Below are positions 18,760-26,605 of a stretch of 35,608 bases of DNA, piece by piece. Both the position numbers and the translations under genes were made by a program. Source of the stretch: a virus; IMG/VR virus record IMGVR_UViG_3300033146_000387, positions 1 through 35,608 of that record; one strand, 5' to 3'. Within the stretch, counting starts at the first letter, position 1, and every line of letters begins with the position of its first letter. The notes under the pieces are model-generated. The model was not told where the DNA came from, searched no databases, and saw nothing but the letters and a program-made list of their open reading frames with translations.

Positions 18760-19365
18760 TTACACCGCAGTAGTATCTGGAAATAACGTCCAATAATCAT
18801 ATTGGAAAGTTACATCATATTTAACTGCTTCGTTACCATCGTAACTCATACTAGCTTCACCAACATTTTGAACCCATGCATTATGAAATCTAATTTGTTT
18901 AACTAGAGGAATACCCGCATAATTATATAAAATTAAATACATATCCTTAGTTAAATTACGTTTTAAAGGACGCTTAGATTTACCAGCAGTAATTGGACTG
19001 GCTGGGTTGATATTGAAAATATTTTGTTGCCATTCATAAAAAATTCTCTGAATTGCCATATCCTCAGTATCTTCAAATTGTACTGTTATCGTGCCACCAC
19101 CTGGATCAGCTTTACCAGGAAAGTACTGACGTGTTCCCATGAAATTAGATTGTATAGCCTCATTTGAACGTTGAGGTATCGAAATACTTCTACAACGAAC
19201 TAATAAATCCTCAGCATCTAGTAATGCTGATGGAGCTACACCAATAATACCTGGCACAAACAATTGCCACATAAAGTTACGTTGTACGTCAGGATATTTA
19301 AATGCACGACCATTAATCGTGAAGTTCGCAGGGTTCACAGACCCTAATACATCACTTAAAGCCAT
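18760..19365 (-). CDS. gp19: Tail tube protein gp19
   Basis: The product is 201 residues (T4 gp19 has 163). Typical tube features are visible: an N-terminal segment with RNFMWQLFVPGI, a strand pair RCRSISIPQRSNEAI followed by GTRQYFPGKADPGGGTITVQF with the GG turn, a helix around IQRIFYEWQQNIFN, and a final strand pair VGEASMSYDGNEAVKYDVTF. Six copies per ring form the inner tube for DNA passage in T4. It follows the sheath gene as in T4, but has its own late promoter and strong Shine-Dalgarno sequence (GGAG), fitting the large number of copies needed. Confidence 0.88.
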   Translation of the reverse strand: MALSDVLGSVNPANFTINGRAFKYPDVQRNFMWQLFVPGIIGVAPSALLDAEDLLVRCRSISIPQRSNEAIQSNFMGTRQYFPGKADPGGGTITVQFEDTEDMAIQRIFYEWQQNIFNINPASPITAGKSKRPLKRNLTKDMYLILYNYAGIPLVKQIRFHNAWVQNVGEASMSYDGNEAVKYDVTFQYDYWTLFPDTTAV

Positions 19366-19407
19366 TATTTACTCCTTAATTTAAATAATAAGTATAACAC
19401 TCATTAT

Positions 19408-19415
19408 TATTTATA
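19408..19415 (-). promoter_or_regulatory. T4-type late promoter for the tail-tube gene
   Basis: The minus strand reads A-TATAAATAAT, 42 bases upstream of the gp19 ATG and right behind the sheath terminator. Confidence 0.7.
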
Positions 19416-19429
19416 TAAATTCAAAAGAA

Positions 19430-19459
19430 AAATGGGACGATCATAAGACCATCCCATTT
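19430..19459 (-). terminator. Intrinsic terminator after the sheath gene
   Basis: A 13-bp stem (AAATGGGATGGTC / GATCGTCCCATTT on the minus strand, two G-U pairs) with a TTAT loop is followed by TTCTTTTG. It lies 24 bases after the gp18 stop. Confidence 0.78.
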
Positions 19460-19483
19460 AATAAAAACTATATATCTATTCAG

Positions 19484-21469
19484 TTATGCGTATTTTAATT
19501 TAACATCACTAAAACTAACTCCTGTACGAGTAATGACAGTGGTGAATTGGATAAATTCAATAGTTTTAGTAGGTTGAACATAAATATCAACATTTAATTG
19601 ATTAGCATCTATAACATCTGGTGTGTTATTACTTTCGTCACAAACAACATCGTAACTATATAATCCATCAGAAGCCAAAATACCTGCTAAGAAATTATCA
19701 ATTAAAGTAAATACTCTTAAACGAGTTTGCTGAGTGTTATTCTCAAATAAGAATTGATTTAGAGTTCGTTCTATATTAGTCTCAATATAAATAAGATTAC
19801 GTCTAACATTAATTCTATCTAAAGCAGAATGCTTTAATTGTGCTGTTTTTTGTCCATCCATAATGAAACCTGTTCCTCTGATATATTTAACAGAGTTTAT
19901 GTTTCTATCATACATTAAACCAATTTGATCTTGATTATATAATCTATTTTGATCAAGTATTGATAATACCCCTCGTGTAGTTCCCGCAGGAGCATACCAA
20001 GGTTCAGCAATATTATCAACTCTAGCCATCAATGACGCACCATATATTGAATTAGGAATATATACTTCTTTATCATTATACTTATCATAGATTTTGGCAT
20101 AACCAGAATATAACGCCACGTAAGATGGATTAGGATATCCATATTTCTCATCATTAATGATCACCATAGGATCGGTCTCACCCACAGTACCAACTTGACT
20201 AGCGACAATACAATCTTTACGATCATAACAAACTTTAGCAGCTTCTAATTTATGAACATCATTCTCATATGGATTGATTAATATATTCACTGGAAGTTCT
20301 TCTCTGTTTCCGAATAATTGCCAGAAATCAGCATCAGAAGCACTACCACCAGTAGTCATAGTAAAATCACCACCCGATAATGTAGCAAATGTTCCACTAG
20401 TCTCATATGCATCACGTCTCACATATACTCCACCTGTATCACGCCAAGTTGGTGTTGTAGCACTAACACCTGTGAAATCCCAACTAGCACTTAAACTGAG
20501 AGTTTTGTCTATATACGATCTAACATAAATATATCGCGACACACCATTAAGTACTTTTTCTATAAATAAATCATTACCATCGGAATCTTTCTGATGTTGT
20601 GTTGATCCATAAAAAATTTCTGATGGCGAAATTCTTAAAATACCATGTTGCTTATCTTGAGCGTTAGCGTAAAGCTCATCCCACTCTTTATCATCTGGTT
20701 TAACATATACAGAAACTTTAATAACATCACTAGCGATAGGGAAGTATTTTTTTACTTTAGTGTCTCCACCGCCATATTGCCCACCACTAGTCACCCATAC
20801 TTCAGGAACTTTAAGTCCTGCTGATGTAAGATTATAATCTGGTGTAAATACCTGATCGTTAGTAGGTATAAACGCTGATGTAGCAAAACTTGATGTTGGA
20901 TATTCATCATAGCTATATAACCAATCAGAATATGGATTTAACGTTTCAACTGTAACAGCAATATTATCATTATCTTTACCTGGTCCTATAGCACCAAAAA
21001 GTAATGGACGAGATGATGTTTTATTTTCCCATACAGAAATTCTATCTCTTGTATCAAAAACTTCTAAGTCCGATACTTTAGTGGGTGTTTGTCCACTAGC
21101 AGGAATAACTGATTTACCTTCAGTATTAATTTCCACGTATCCATATTTATCGTTACCTGTATCATCATCATCATATGCTCTAAACACAAACAATGATTGA
21201 GATTCACTTAAAAATTGAATAGCACCGTATGATCCATAACCCAATTCTGGAGTTAATCTGCCTACTGGGGAATTATCAGTTCCACTAACAAAGTAAGGTT
21301 CACCGAATGTATCTATATATTCTTTATCGTTTTGTATCAGAACAGGTCTTGAAACTGGACCTTTTTTTGCTCTAACAACAGTACCACCATTAGAAATACC
21401 TTGAGCGATTAAAATTTCACTTAAATCTATTTCCTTGCGGTATACTCCAGGAGCTGAGTATCCTGCCAT
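19484..21469 (-). CDS. gp18: Tail sheath protein gp18
   Basis: The product is 661 residues, almost exactly the T4 gp18 length (659). It starts MAGYSAPGVYRKEIDLSEI, the standard sheath opening (PGVY-x-x-E-x-D). The C-terminal domain holds conserved sheath phrases: EPWYAPAGTTRGVLSILDQNRLYNQDQIGLMYDRNINSV (key residues W-Y-A-P-A-G, N-R-L-Y, D-x-L/I-y), then the RINVRRNLIYIETNIERTLNQFLFENN helix, and a final SFSDVKL strand. The central part (about 160-400) is divergent, as expected for the protruding domain. It forms the contractile outer tail cylinder. GGAGGAAA precedes the ATG, and a late promoter lies 44 bases upstream. Confidence 0.93.
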   Translation of the reverse strand: MAGYSAPGVYRKEIDLSEILIAQGISNGGTVVRAKKGPVSRPVLIQNDKEYIDTFGEPYFVSGTDNSPVGRLTPELGYGSYGAIQFLSESQSLFVFRAYDDDDTGNDKYGYVEINTEGKSVIPASGQTPTKVSDLEVFDTRDRISVWENKTSSRPLLFGAIGPGKDNDNIAVTVETLNPYSDWLYSYDEYPTSSFATSAFIPTNDQVFTPDYNLTSAGLKVPEVWVTSGGQYGGGDTKVKKYFPIASDVIKVSVYVKPDDKEWDELYANAQDKQHGILRISPSEIFYGSTQHQKDSDGNDLFIEKVLNGVSRYIYVRSYIDKTLSLSASWDFTGVSATTPTWRDTGGVYVRRDAYETSGTFATLSGGDFTMTTGGSASDADFWQLFGNREELPVNILINPYENDVHKLEAAKVCYDRKDCIVASQVGTVGETDPMVIINDEKYGYPNPSYVALYSGYAKIYDKYNDKEVYIPNSIYGASLMARVDNIAEPWYAPAGTTRGVLSILDQNRLYNQDQIGLMYDRNINSVKYIRGTGFIMDGQKTAQLKHSALDRINVRRNLIYIETNIERTLNQFLFENNTQQTRLRVFTLIDNFLAGILASDGLYSYDVVCDESNNTPDVIDANQLNVDIYVQPTKTIEFIQFTTVITRTGVSFSDVKLKYA

Positions 21470-21513
21470 AATTTTCCTCCGTATATTATATCATGAAATG
21501 TATTCTACACTAT

Positions 21514-21521
21514 TATTTATA
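21514..21521 (-). promoter_or_regulatory. T4-type late promoter for the sheath gene
   Basis: The minus strand reads A-TATAAATAAT in the short gap between the terminase C-gene stop and the sheath ATG, 44 bases upstream of that ATG. No terminator hairpin is visible in this gap. Confidence 0.7.
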
Positions 21522-21531
21522 TATTTTTTAA

Positions 21532-23130
21532 TTAATCAGGTAGATACATTATAGGACCACTATTAGTTAAATCATATTGCTTATCTAAAGTACGAACCTC
21601 TAGATTAGCACTATCGAAATAATCAGTGGTTATGAAGTATAATGCCCATAATAAAGAAGTAACACAATCATCGTGAGTTTTTTGTGTTTCACCCTTCCAT
21701 ACATTAGGTCGTATTTCCACATAACGTGATAATTCAGAAATAGTATCGAAATCTCTAATATTTAATTTTTTTTCATTAGCATATCTTCTTAATAACAGAT
21801 GTGCCTCTAATTTACTTTTTCGTGTTGAACGTACTCCTAATCCATTAGGATCTAAATTTATAATATTATCAAATTCATATTCATACCACATCGTACTTAA
21901 TAACGATTCACCGATATCATTATTCTCTACCATTAATGGTGCGTCATAATATTGTGAAATACCTATACACACCTGGGCAAAATCATGAGTATCTATAGTA
22001 TTACATCTATATACAGCAACTTGGTCTATTTTTTCCTCAGAATATATTCTAAGAACTTGAACTACACTGTAATCATTACCTGTACCTTTTGCGGTATCAA
22101 CTCCTAAAATATACATAGCACCAGAAACAGGACGTTCGTATATTCCAAACACACCATTCCATTTATATTCTATTGGTTTTTCTAAATTTAGTCGTTTTAA
22201 TATATCACCATCAATCAATGTAGTAGAACTACCAAGAAACTTATTACCGTATTCCTGTTCAAATCTTCTGATATCATTATTTAATCGTCTAAGTTCTCTA
22301 CGTTTCCATTCATCATCTCTATCAGGGTGTTCCCACCAGTTAACTTCAATAGGATAATATGCGTTGTCATTTCTAACAGCACCAGACCAGAATTCGTAAA
22401 AGTGATTTAATCCTAATGGTGTAGATACAATAATAACCTTACCACCTGTAGATACTGTAGGTAAACTCGCAGTAATAAACTCTTCAGCCACATGGGGTTT
22501 TACTTTAGCAAACTCATCAAGATATAACATCGATACAGTTTCACCAGAAATTGAGTCTGATGATGTAGTGGCTGCTATAAGTTTCATACCGTTTTCTAAT
22601 TCTAATGTTTTCTCATTCCACGATACAATACCCTGCTGTAGCCATAATGGTAATTTTTTATAGGCTGTTTTTATACGTCTAAGAACTTCTTTAGCAGCAC
22701 TTTCTTTGTTAGCTAATATAGCAACAACTAAATCTTTATTAAATAACATATAATGTAATAAAAATATTGATGACATTGTGCTATTGTGTGATAACATACC
22801 ATCACTGAAAAATGTGTGACCATCCGAATCTACACTAACATCATACATATGCTCTGGTTCTATATCTAAGTGTGTGACACTTATTATCGCTTCAGTACCT
22901 GTGTTGGTCTTAACTAAATCACCAACACACAAATCTTCTACAAATACCTCTTCACTATTATCACGTATTAAAATATGTTTATCTGCACACTTCAAACTAT
23001 GATTTTCTGACTTAACTTCCCATACATCATATTTAATCGTTTTATGTACGTGGGTGAGAGGTTCCCACCCAGTATCTGATAAAATTTCATAATTATGAAG
23101 TTCTCTAGTCTCTATTACCTCAGCCATCAT
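21532..23130 (-). CDS. gp17: Large terminase gp17, C-terminal gene: C-intein plus ATPase/nuclease extein
   Basis: The product is 532 residues from the ATG at 23130 (AAGGGG upstream; GTG at 23133 is also in frame). Residues 1-116 are a C-intein: block-B-like LKCADKH (H52; the usual Thr of TxxH is Ala), a GDLV strand near 70, block F YDVSVDSDGHTFFSDG, and block G ending MLSHN. From S117 it is T4 gp17-like: STMSSIFLLHYMLFNKD completes the Walker A, MLYLDE (205-206) is Walker B, IVSTPLGLNHFYEF is the motif after it, and the nuclease acids are D345 (LGVDTAKG), E402 (MVENND) and D487/D488 (THDD). The extein cannot work alone, since the first half of its P-loop lies in a separate gene. Its start overlaps the endonuclease stop by 11 bases. 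Confidence 0.93.
   Translation of the reverse strand: MMAEVIETRELHNYEILSDTGWEPLTHVHKTIKYDVWEVKSENHSLKCADKHILIRDNSEEVFVEDLCVGDLVKTNTGTEAIISVTHLDIEPEHMYDVSVDSDGHTFFSDGMLSHNSTMSSIFLLHYMLFNKDLVVAILANKESAAKEVLRRIKTAYKKLPLWLQQGIVSWNEKTLELENGMKLIAATTSSDSISGETVSMLYLDEFAKVKPHVAEEFITASLPTVSTGGKVIIVSTPLGLNHFYEFWSGAVRNDNAYYPIEVNWWEHPDRDDEWKRRELRRLNNDIRRFEQEYGNKFLGSSTTLIDGDILKRLNLEKPIEYKWNGVFGIYERPVSGAMYILGVDTAKGTGNDYSVVQVLRIYSEEKIDQVAVYRCNTIDTHDFAQVCIGISQYYDAPLMVENNDIGESLLSTMWYEYEFDNIINLDPNGLGVRSTRKSKLEAHLLLRRYANEKKLNIRDFDTISELSRYVEIRPNVWKGETQKTHDDCVTSLLWALYFITTDYFDSANLEVRTLDKQYDLTNSGPIMYLPD
23120..23127. repeat. Direct repeat, copy 1 (start of C-intein gene)
   Basis: TCAGCCAT, an exact copy of 24145-24152. 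Read on the minus strand both copies code Met-Ala-Glu in the intein frame. They bracket the endonuclease gene and may mark its insertion point. Confidence 0.5.
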
Positions 23131-24091
23131 CACCCCTTATAAACTCTAAACATTGACATATAACTTTTTCCTTATCGTCATTATAATCTTTTTCAGAAAC
23201 GTGATATATAGATATGTATGGACACGCATCAATAATCTCTTTATCTCTATCTTCGTCTCTAGTTCTATTACCTCTACCAACTTCACCATGCCAATATGTA
23301 CCATCAAATTCGATGCATTTATGGTTATCTAGTATATAAAAATCCAACATTCTGTGCGTGACATTAGTATTAACTCTATATTCTTTATTAACACCCTCAT
23401 CAACCCTAACACCGTCCACCAATGTAGCAAAATATATATCATCATAATCATCTTTAATTATGTCATATATACTCCAAAATAAGTCCTGACTAATTTTGGA
23501 GTAATTCATTTTAGGAAAAGATTTCAGCCACTTCTCTTGACGTTTGTTAAATACAGTAATACCTTCATCCTCACCATACTTATCTATACATATTTTCTTA
23601 CTAAAGGTAGACTGTCTTTTTGATAATTGCACTTCAGCTTCTTGTTTGGTGTATCCTTTATGTATCCAATATTCTATTTTAGAATTCAAATATGACGGAT
23701 TATTTTCTATTGCCTTTTTAATACCTTCAGAAGATTTTTCTAGCCTATTAGCATGTTCGTTATGCCATAGAACATTACAATCACTATTATAACAAAATTT
23801 CATATATCCCTCACTAAAACGATCTTTAACGAGTTTCAATCTCTTGCCACAGTGTTTACAATGTCCCTCATCATCATTTTTGATATATGTATCATAATAT
23901 TCTAACCTATCATCAACGTCCATATGATGTGTTGATGTTAAATGACGTTGCAACCCACCTAAAGTAGCGTAACGTTTACCACATAATTCACATACAACAT
24001 TTAAATCATCAGAATGTTGTTCTCTAGTATGTCTTCGTAACGACGACATATTTTTATACTCTTTACCACAAACATCGCAAATATACGACAT
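23120..24091 (-). CDS. Homing endonuclease-like protein, C2H2 fingers plus Vsr-like nuclease
   Basis: The product is 323 residues. TTG at 24097 is in frame, but ATG at 24091 has GGGTGG at the right distance. Residues 5-26 (CDVC...H-x4-H) and 34-55 (CELC...H-x4-H) are classic C2H2 fingers, and C78/C81/C100/C105 form a possible third zinc site. About 138-200 carries a pattern found in phage-borne endonucleases: WIHKGYTKQEAEVQLSKRQ, TFSKKICIDKYGEDEG. About 245-300 is a Vsr/EDxHD-type catalytic core: D250 (RMLDFYI), E261 and D263 (CIEFDG), H268 (YWHGE), followed by RDEDRDKEI. This family is known from fractured phage genes with split inteins and from free-standing phage homing enzymes. It sits exactly between the two terminase gene halves, with its own late promoter. 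The likely target is an uninterrupted intein or terminase allele (inferred). Confidence 0.85.
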   Translation of the reverse strand: MSYICDVCGKEYKNMSSLRRHTREQHSDDLNVVCELCGKRYATLGGLQRHLTSTHHMDVDDRLEYYDTYIKNDDEGHCKHCGKRLKLVKDRFSEGYMKFCYNSDCNVLWHNEHANRLEKSSEGIKKAIENNPSYLNSKIEYWIHKGYTKQEAEVQLSKRQSTFSKKICIDKYGEDEGITVFNKRQEKWLKSFPKMNYSKISQDLFWSIYDIIKDDYDDIYFATLVDGVRVDEGVNKEYRVNTNVTHRMLDFYILDNHKCIEFDGTYWHGEVGRGNRTRDEDRDKEIIDACPYISIYHVSEKDYNDDKEKVICQCLEFIRGDDG

Positions 24092-24112
24092 AATCAACCA
24101 CCCGTTTTTAAT

Positions 24113-24120
24113 TATTTATA
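24113..24120 (-). promoter_or_regulatory. T4-type late promoter between the terminase halves
   Basis: The minus strand reads A-TATAAATAAT, 21 bases upstream of the endonuclease ATG and 11 bases after the stop of the terminase N-gene. It would drive the endonuclease and the coupled terminase C-gene. Confidence 0.65.
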
Positions 24121-24131
24121 TTAACATAAAA

Positions 24132-24494
24132 TCAATTTTCTTCTTCAGCCATACCAAACAACTCAGAACCCGAAACTTGCATTATTTCACCGCTTAAAAC
24201 GTCTCTAACGGTCAATTTAACGTCCTTAAAAAAACATTTACCCATTTGTCGCGGCATTAACACAATAGCATTTTCTCTCTCATCATATTCTTCTGAACTG
24301 AATATTTTAAGAGCTTTTTTTTGATAATCGAATAACTTAACTAAGTGCATACCTTTTTTATTACTTTTAATATACACATAGTGTTCAGCAAAATATATAG
24401 GATCAAACGCACATCTCATAAACTCTTGCTGTTGTTCTTTCGTAACCTCGTACTGTTCTTTAACGCCTCTTAGGTTTTCGTGTCCTAAAAACAT
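24132..24494 (-). CDS. gp17: Large terminase gp17, N-terminal gene: N-extein plus N-intein
   Basis: The product is 120 residues. Residues 1-86 are the gp17 N-terminal extein: adenine-binding region with FDYQKKALKIF (Q-motif like) and VLMPRQMGK, which matches T4 SRQLGKT up to the Lys. Residue 87 is Cys, the splice nucleophile, starting a 34-residue N-intein (CFFKDVKLTVRDVLSGEIMQ..., block A), ending MAEEEN and TGA. The split point is early, between blocks A and B, unlike the usual split near block F. This resembles the atypically split AceL-TerL intein, whose N-part is about 25 residues. AAGGAAG precedes the ATG. It follows gp16 by 34 bases, as in T4. It is not a truncated pseudogene: all splice signals are present. 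Confidence 0.92.
   Translation of the reverse strand: MFLGHENLRGVKEQYEVTKEQQQEFMRCAFDPIYFAEHYVYIKSNKKGMHLVKLFDYQKKALKIFSSEEYDERENAIVLMPRQMGKCFFKDVKLTVRDVLSGEIMQVSGSELFGMAEEEN
24145..24152. repeat. Direct repeat, copy 2 (end of N-intein gene)
   Basis: TCAGCCAT, identical to 23120-23127. In the N-intein it codes the Met-Ala-Glu that precedes the final residues EEN. Confidence 0.5.
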
Positions 24495-24528
24495 AATATA
24501 CTTCCTTTATAAAAAAATACCATAAAAA

Positions 24529-25143
24529 TTATAAACTTAAATCTTCAGTAATTTCAAAATCAGCATCTAATGTTTCTATTTCACTATTATTTTTAGCATC
24601 CATAAACATATTTAGCATATCAGTTGAATTCATTACCATCTTATGTTCTTCTTTAACTTCATCAAGATTTTGTTTTTTATTCTCTATAATGAATTTAGCA
24701 ACCGCCTCATTTAATTGACGCAGCTCTTTATATTGAGATGTAATAGCGTTTAGTAATGAAGCATACACCTCATACATTCTAGGAGCAGAACCAATTTTAA
24801 TATCTTTTTCTAGTGTATTGAGAACACGTTTACTAGATAGGATTAATGATTTTATTTCGTGTGTTAAAAAATCAACATCACGTATTTTAGCAACCATTAA
24901 TTGATTTTGTAGATCATCTTTTTTGAGATCTATTTCATGGATTTCAGATTCAATAAGTTCAAAAGCGTCAGTTGATTGTTGTTTTATATCTGAAATTTTA
25001 GAAGCACTTTTAAATGAGTTATTAAACTCTTCATCTAATTTTTTTTCTGTTAATTCTTCTTCATAATCTGTGTCTAACGCATCACTAAGATTATGGAATG
25101 TTTTCTTCATACTTTGTCTTTCAACGTGCGGATTAGAATCCAT
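24529..25143 (-). CDS. gp16: Small terminase subunit gp16
   Basis: The product is 204 residues (T4 gp16 has 164). The central-C part, IGSAPRMYEVYASLLNAITSQYKELRQLNEAVAKFI (about 125-160), matches the conserved T4 gp16 phrase with [23 protein letters not shown]: key residues A/S-P-R, E-V, L and the helix that follows. About 65-120 is a long, charged coiled-coil-like stretch. The N-terminus is acidic and variable. In T4, gp16 oligomers find the DNA and stimulate the gp17 ATPase. It stands directly upstream of gp17, the canonical order. AAGGTGG lies in front of the ATG. Confidence 0.85.
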   Translation of the reverse strand: MDSNPHVERQSMKKTFHNLSDALDTDYEEELTEKKLDEEFNNSFKSASKISDIKQQSTDAFELIESEIHEIDLKKDDLQNQLMVAKIRDVDFLTHEIKSLILSSKRVLNTLEKDIKIGSAPRMYEVYASLLNAITSQYKELRQLNEAVAKFIIENKKQNLDEVKEEHKMVMNSTDMLNMFMDAKNNSEIETLDADFEITEDLSL

Positions 25144-25154
25144 AATAAACCACC

Positions 25155-26003
25155 TTAAATAATTATTTCTTTATACCAATTAAATTCTTTATCACCGTCA
25201 TTATAATAACCACTAGTAAAGAATTCATCAGAATTAGGAATAGCACTTAAATCAATAGGAACACCACCAGAAGTTATATATCCTGATGTACTAAATCCTT
25301 CTAACATCAATCCAGTAGAACCATTAATATATTTAGAATTAATGGTATCAATAACATCACTAGTAATAAATGGTCTATACATAAACCCTTTTACTGTAAT
25401 ATTCATAGTACAATTAACAAATCTAGTTGTTGTAGGATCTTCATCATCAATGAAATCTGGATTAATTCCATCTAATGTTACAGGAAGATCTCGTTCTATA
25501 TTTAAAAATGAAAATTCTTTAACCCTTAACATAAGAGAAGGGTTGAAGTATGGAAGAATATTCTCTAATATTTGAGACAAATAATCCATTGAATCATTTT
25601 TAATATGTAATACAAAATTGAAATTGTATGGTGTTGGTTGGTAATCAGATATTATTCTATTGGTTTCAGATTCAGAAAGATTCAATGTCTCTTTCATCCA
25701 ATGTCTCCATTCGTTAGCACCTGTAGCTCTTTCAGGATCATAAGCAATACCATTAAGAACAAGTGCCATTCTAGGAATTTGTATATAATATCGTTGATTA
25801 TGTTCAACACCATCAGAATCATAATAATGATTTTCAGTTCTATCCTGATGATATTTTTCAACTGGTCCGAATGTTATAGGAACAAATTTCTCACCAACAG
25901 GATTATTATTACTGTCATATTTAACTACCCTAATATCATTAAACATATCGATAAGGGCTATAGTGATTGCTCGTATAGTTCTAGGATAGTAATACTTAAT
26001 CAT
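25155..26003 (-). CDS. gp15: Tail completion/sheath stabiliser gp15
   Basis: The product is 282 residues (T4 gp15 has 272). It starts MIKYYYPRTIRAITIALIDMFNDI, like the T4 opening with YFYNSSFRRYATLMGDLFSNI, and contains VPITFGPVEKYHQDRT (T4: VPITYASKEHF). At about 120-155, YQPTPYNFNFVLHI and LSQILENILPYFNPSL match T4 YNPSPIKMIYELSIF and VEQILPYFQPHF. In T4 gp15 forms the ring that closes the tail and joins it to the gp13/gp14 neck. ATG overlaps the upstream stop (TAATG), and the Shine-Dalgarno sequence AGAGGAAAAA lies inside the poly-Glu end of the preceding gene. Confidence 0.88.
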   Translation of the reverse strand: MIKYYYPRTIRAITIALIDMFNDIRVVKYDSNNNPVGEKFVPITFGPVEKYHQDRTENHYYDSDGVEHNQRYYIQIPRMALVLNGIAYDPERATGANEWRHWMKETLNLSESETNRIISDYQPTPYNFNFVLHIKNDSMDYLSQILENILPYFNPSLMLRVKEFSFLNIERDLPVTLDGINPDFIDDEDPTTTRFVNCTMNITVKGFMYRPFITSDVIDTINSKYINGSTGLMLEGFSTSGYITSGGVPIDLSAIPNSDEFFTSGYYNDGDKEFNWYKEIII

Positions 26004-26593
26004 TATTTTTCCTCTTTTTCCTCTTCGTCAGAAGTTTCATCATCAACAGGTTCTTCTTCTGTTGGTTCTTGACCAACATTAGCTGTCTCTGCTTCTTTTT
26101 CTGCATCTAATTTGCCAGCATTATACATGAAATCTGATGACGGTTTAGCGTCATCTTCACTATCATTATAATCAACATCGTATCCTGTATAGCTATCTGG
26201 AAGCTCATCGGCTCTTTCGGCATCACTACCTACCTGAGGTCCCTCATCATCCATACTATGTTTTTCGTTATTGATTCTTATTGTATTTTCATCATATCCC
26301 ATGTTATCTAGCTTTTCTATTATCCATTCTAGTAACGGAATAGAACCTGGATTATCTTCATCATATTCAAGTTTAACATCAGCATACACCTCATCATAAT
26401 GATAAGGTGCTGATAATGCGTCTATTGGTTGTCCGTCTAATGTTTTAATAGAGATTTTAGCAATTTCTTTACCATCAGACTCAACAGAAAACGAATACGC
26501 GTTTTCCTCATCAAAATCTACAGGAACTAAACTATATTTAGAATCTTCAGTTCCCTCATAAATATATAATTCTAATGTATCTAAAAATCTCAT
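26003..26593 (-). CDS. Acidic unrecognised protein in the neck region
   Basis: The product is 196 residues. About 1-105 looks like a small folded beta/alpha domain (MRFLDTLELYIYEGTEDSKYSLVPV-type start; strand IAKISIKTL; helix LLEWIIEKLDNMGY). About 110-196 is disordered and very acidic, ending in a poly-Glu run (DDETSDEEEKEEK). Gene order (gp13 then gp15) would predict gp14 here, but length and sequence do not resemble T4 gp14 (256 residues). The function is unknown. It could be a neck or head protein specific to this lineage. Strong GGAGG lies in front of the ATG. Confidence 0.6.
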   Translation of the reverse strand: MRFLDTLELYIYEGTEDSKYSLVPVDFDEENAYSFSVESDGKEIAKISIKTLDGQPIDALSAPYHYDEVYADVKLEYDEDNPGSIPLLEWIIEKLDNMGYDENTIRINNEKHSMDDEGPQVGSDAERADELPDSYTGYDVDYNDSEDDAKPSSDFMYNAGKLDAEKEAETANVGQEPTEEEPVDDETSDEEEKEEK

Positions 26594-26605
26594 AGGACCT
26601 CCAAA

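Noticed and set aside
23120-24131. Group I or II intron carrying an endonuclease
   Set aside because: The flanking residues are intein blocks, not extein, and the endonuclease has its own promoter and ribosome site; no splice-site arrangement is needed.
24132-24494. Terminase N-gene as a frameshifted or truncated pseudogene
   Set aside because: It ends in intein block A directly after a Walker A Lys, the partner gene has matching C-intein blocks and ends HN-S, and both have good ribosome sites; a split intein explains everything.
25638-26072. Plus-strand 144-codon open frame
   Set aside because: It lies opposite gp15 and the acidic gene, both of which have clear homology or coupling; low-complexity Ile/Ser composition marks it as a shadow.
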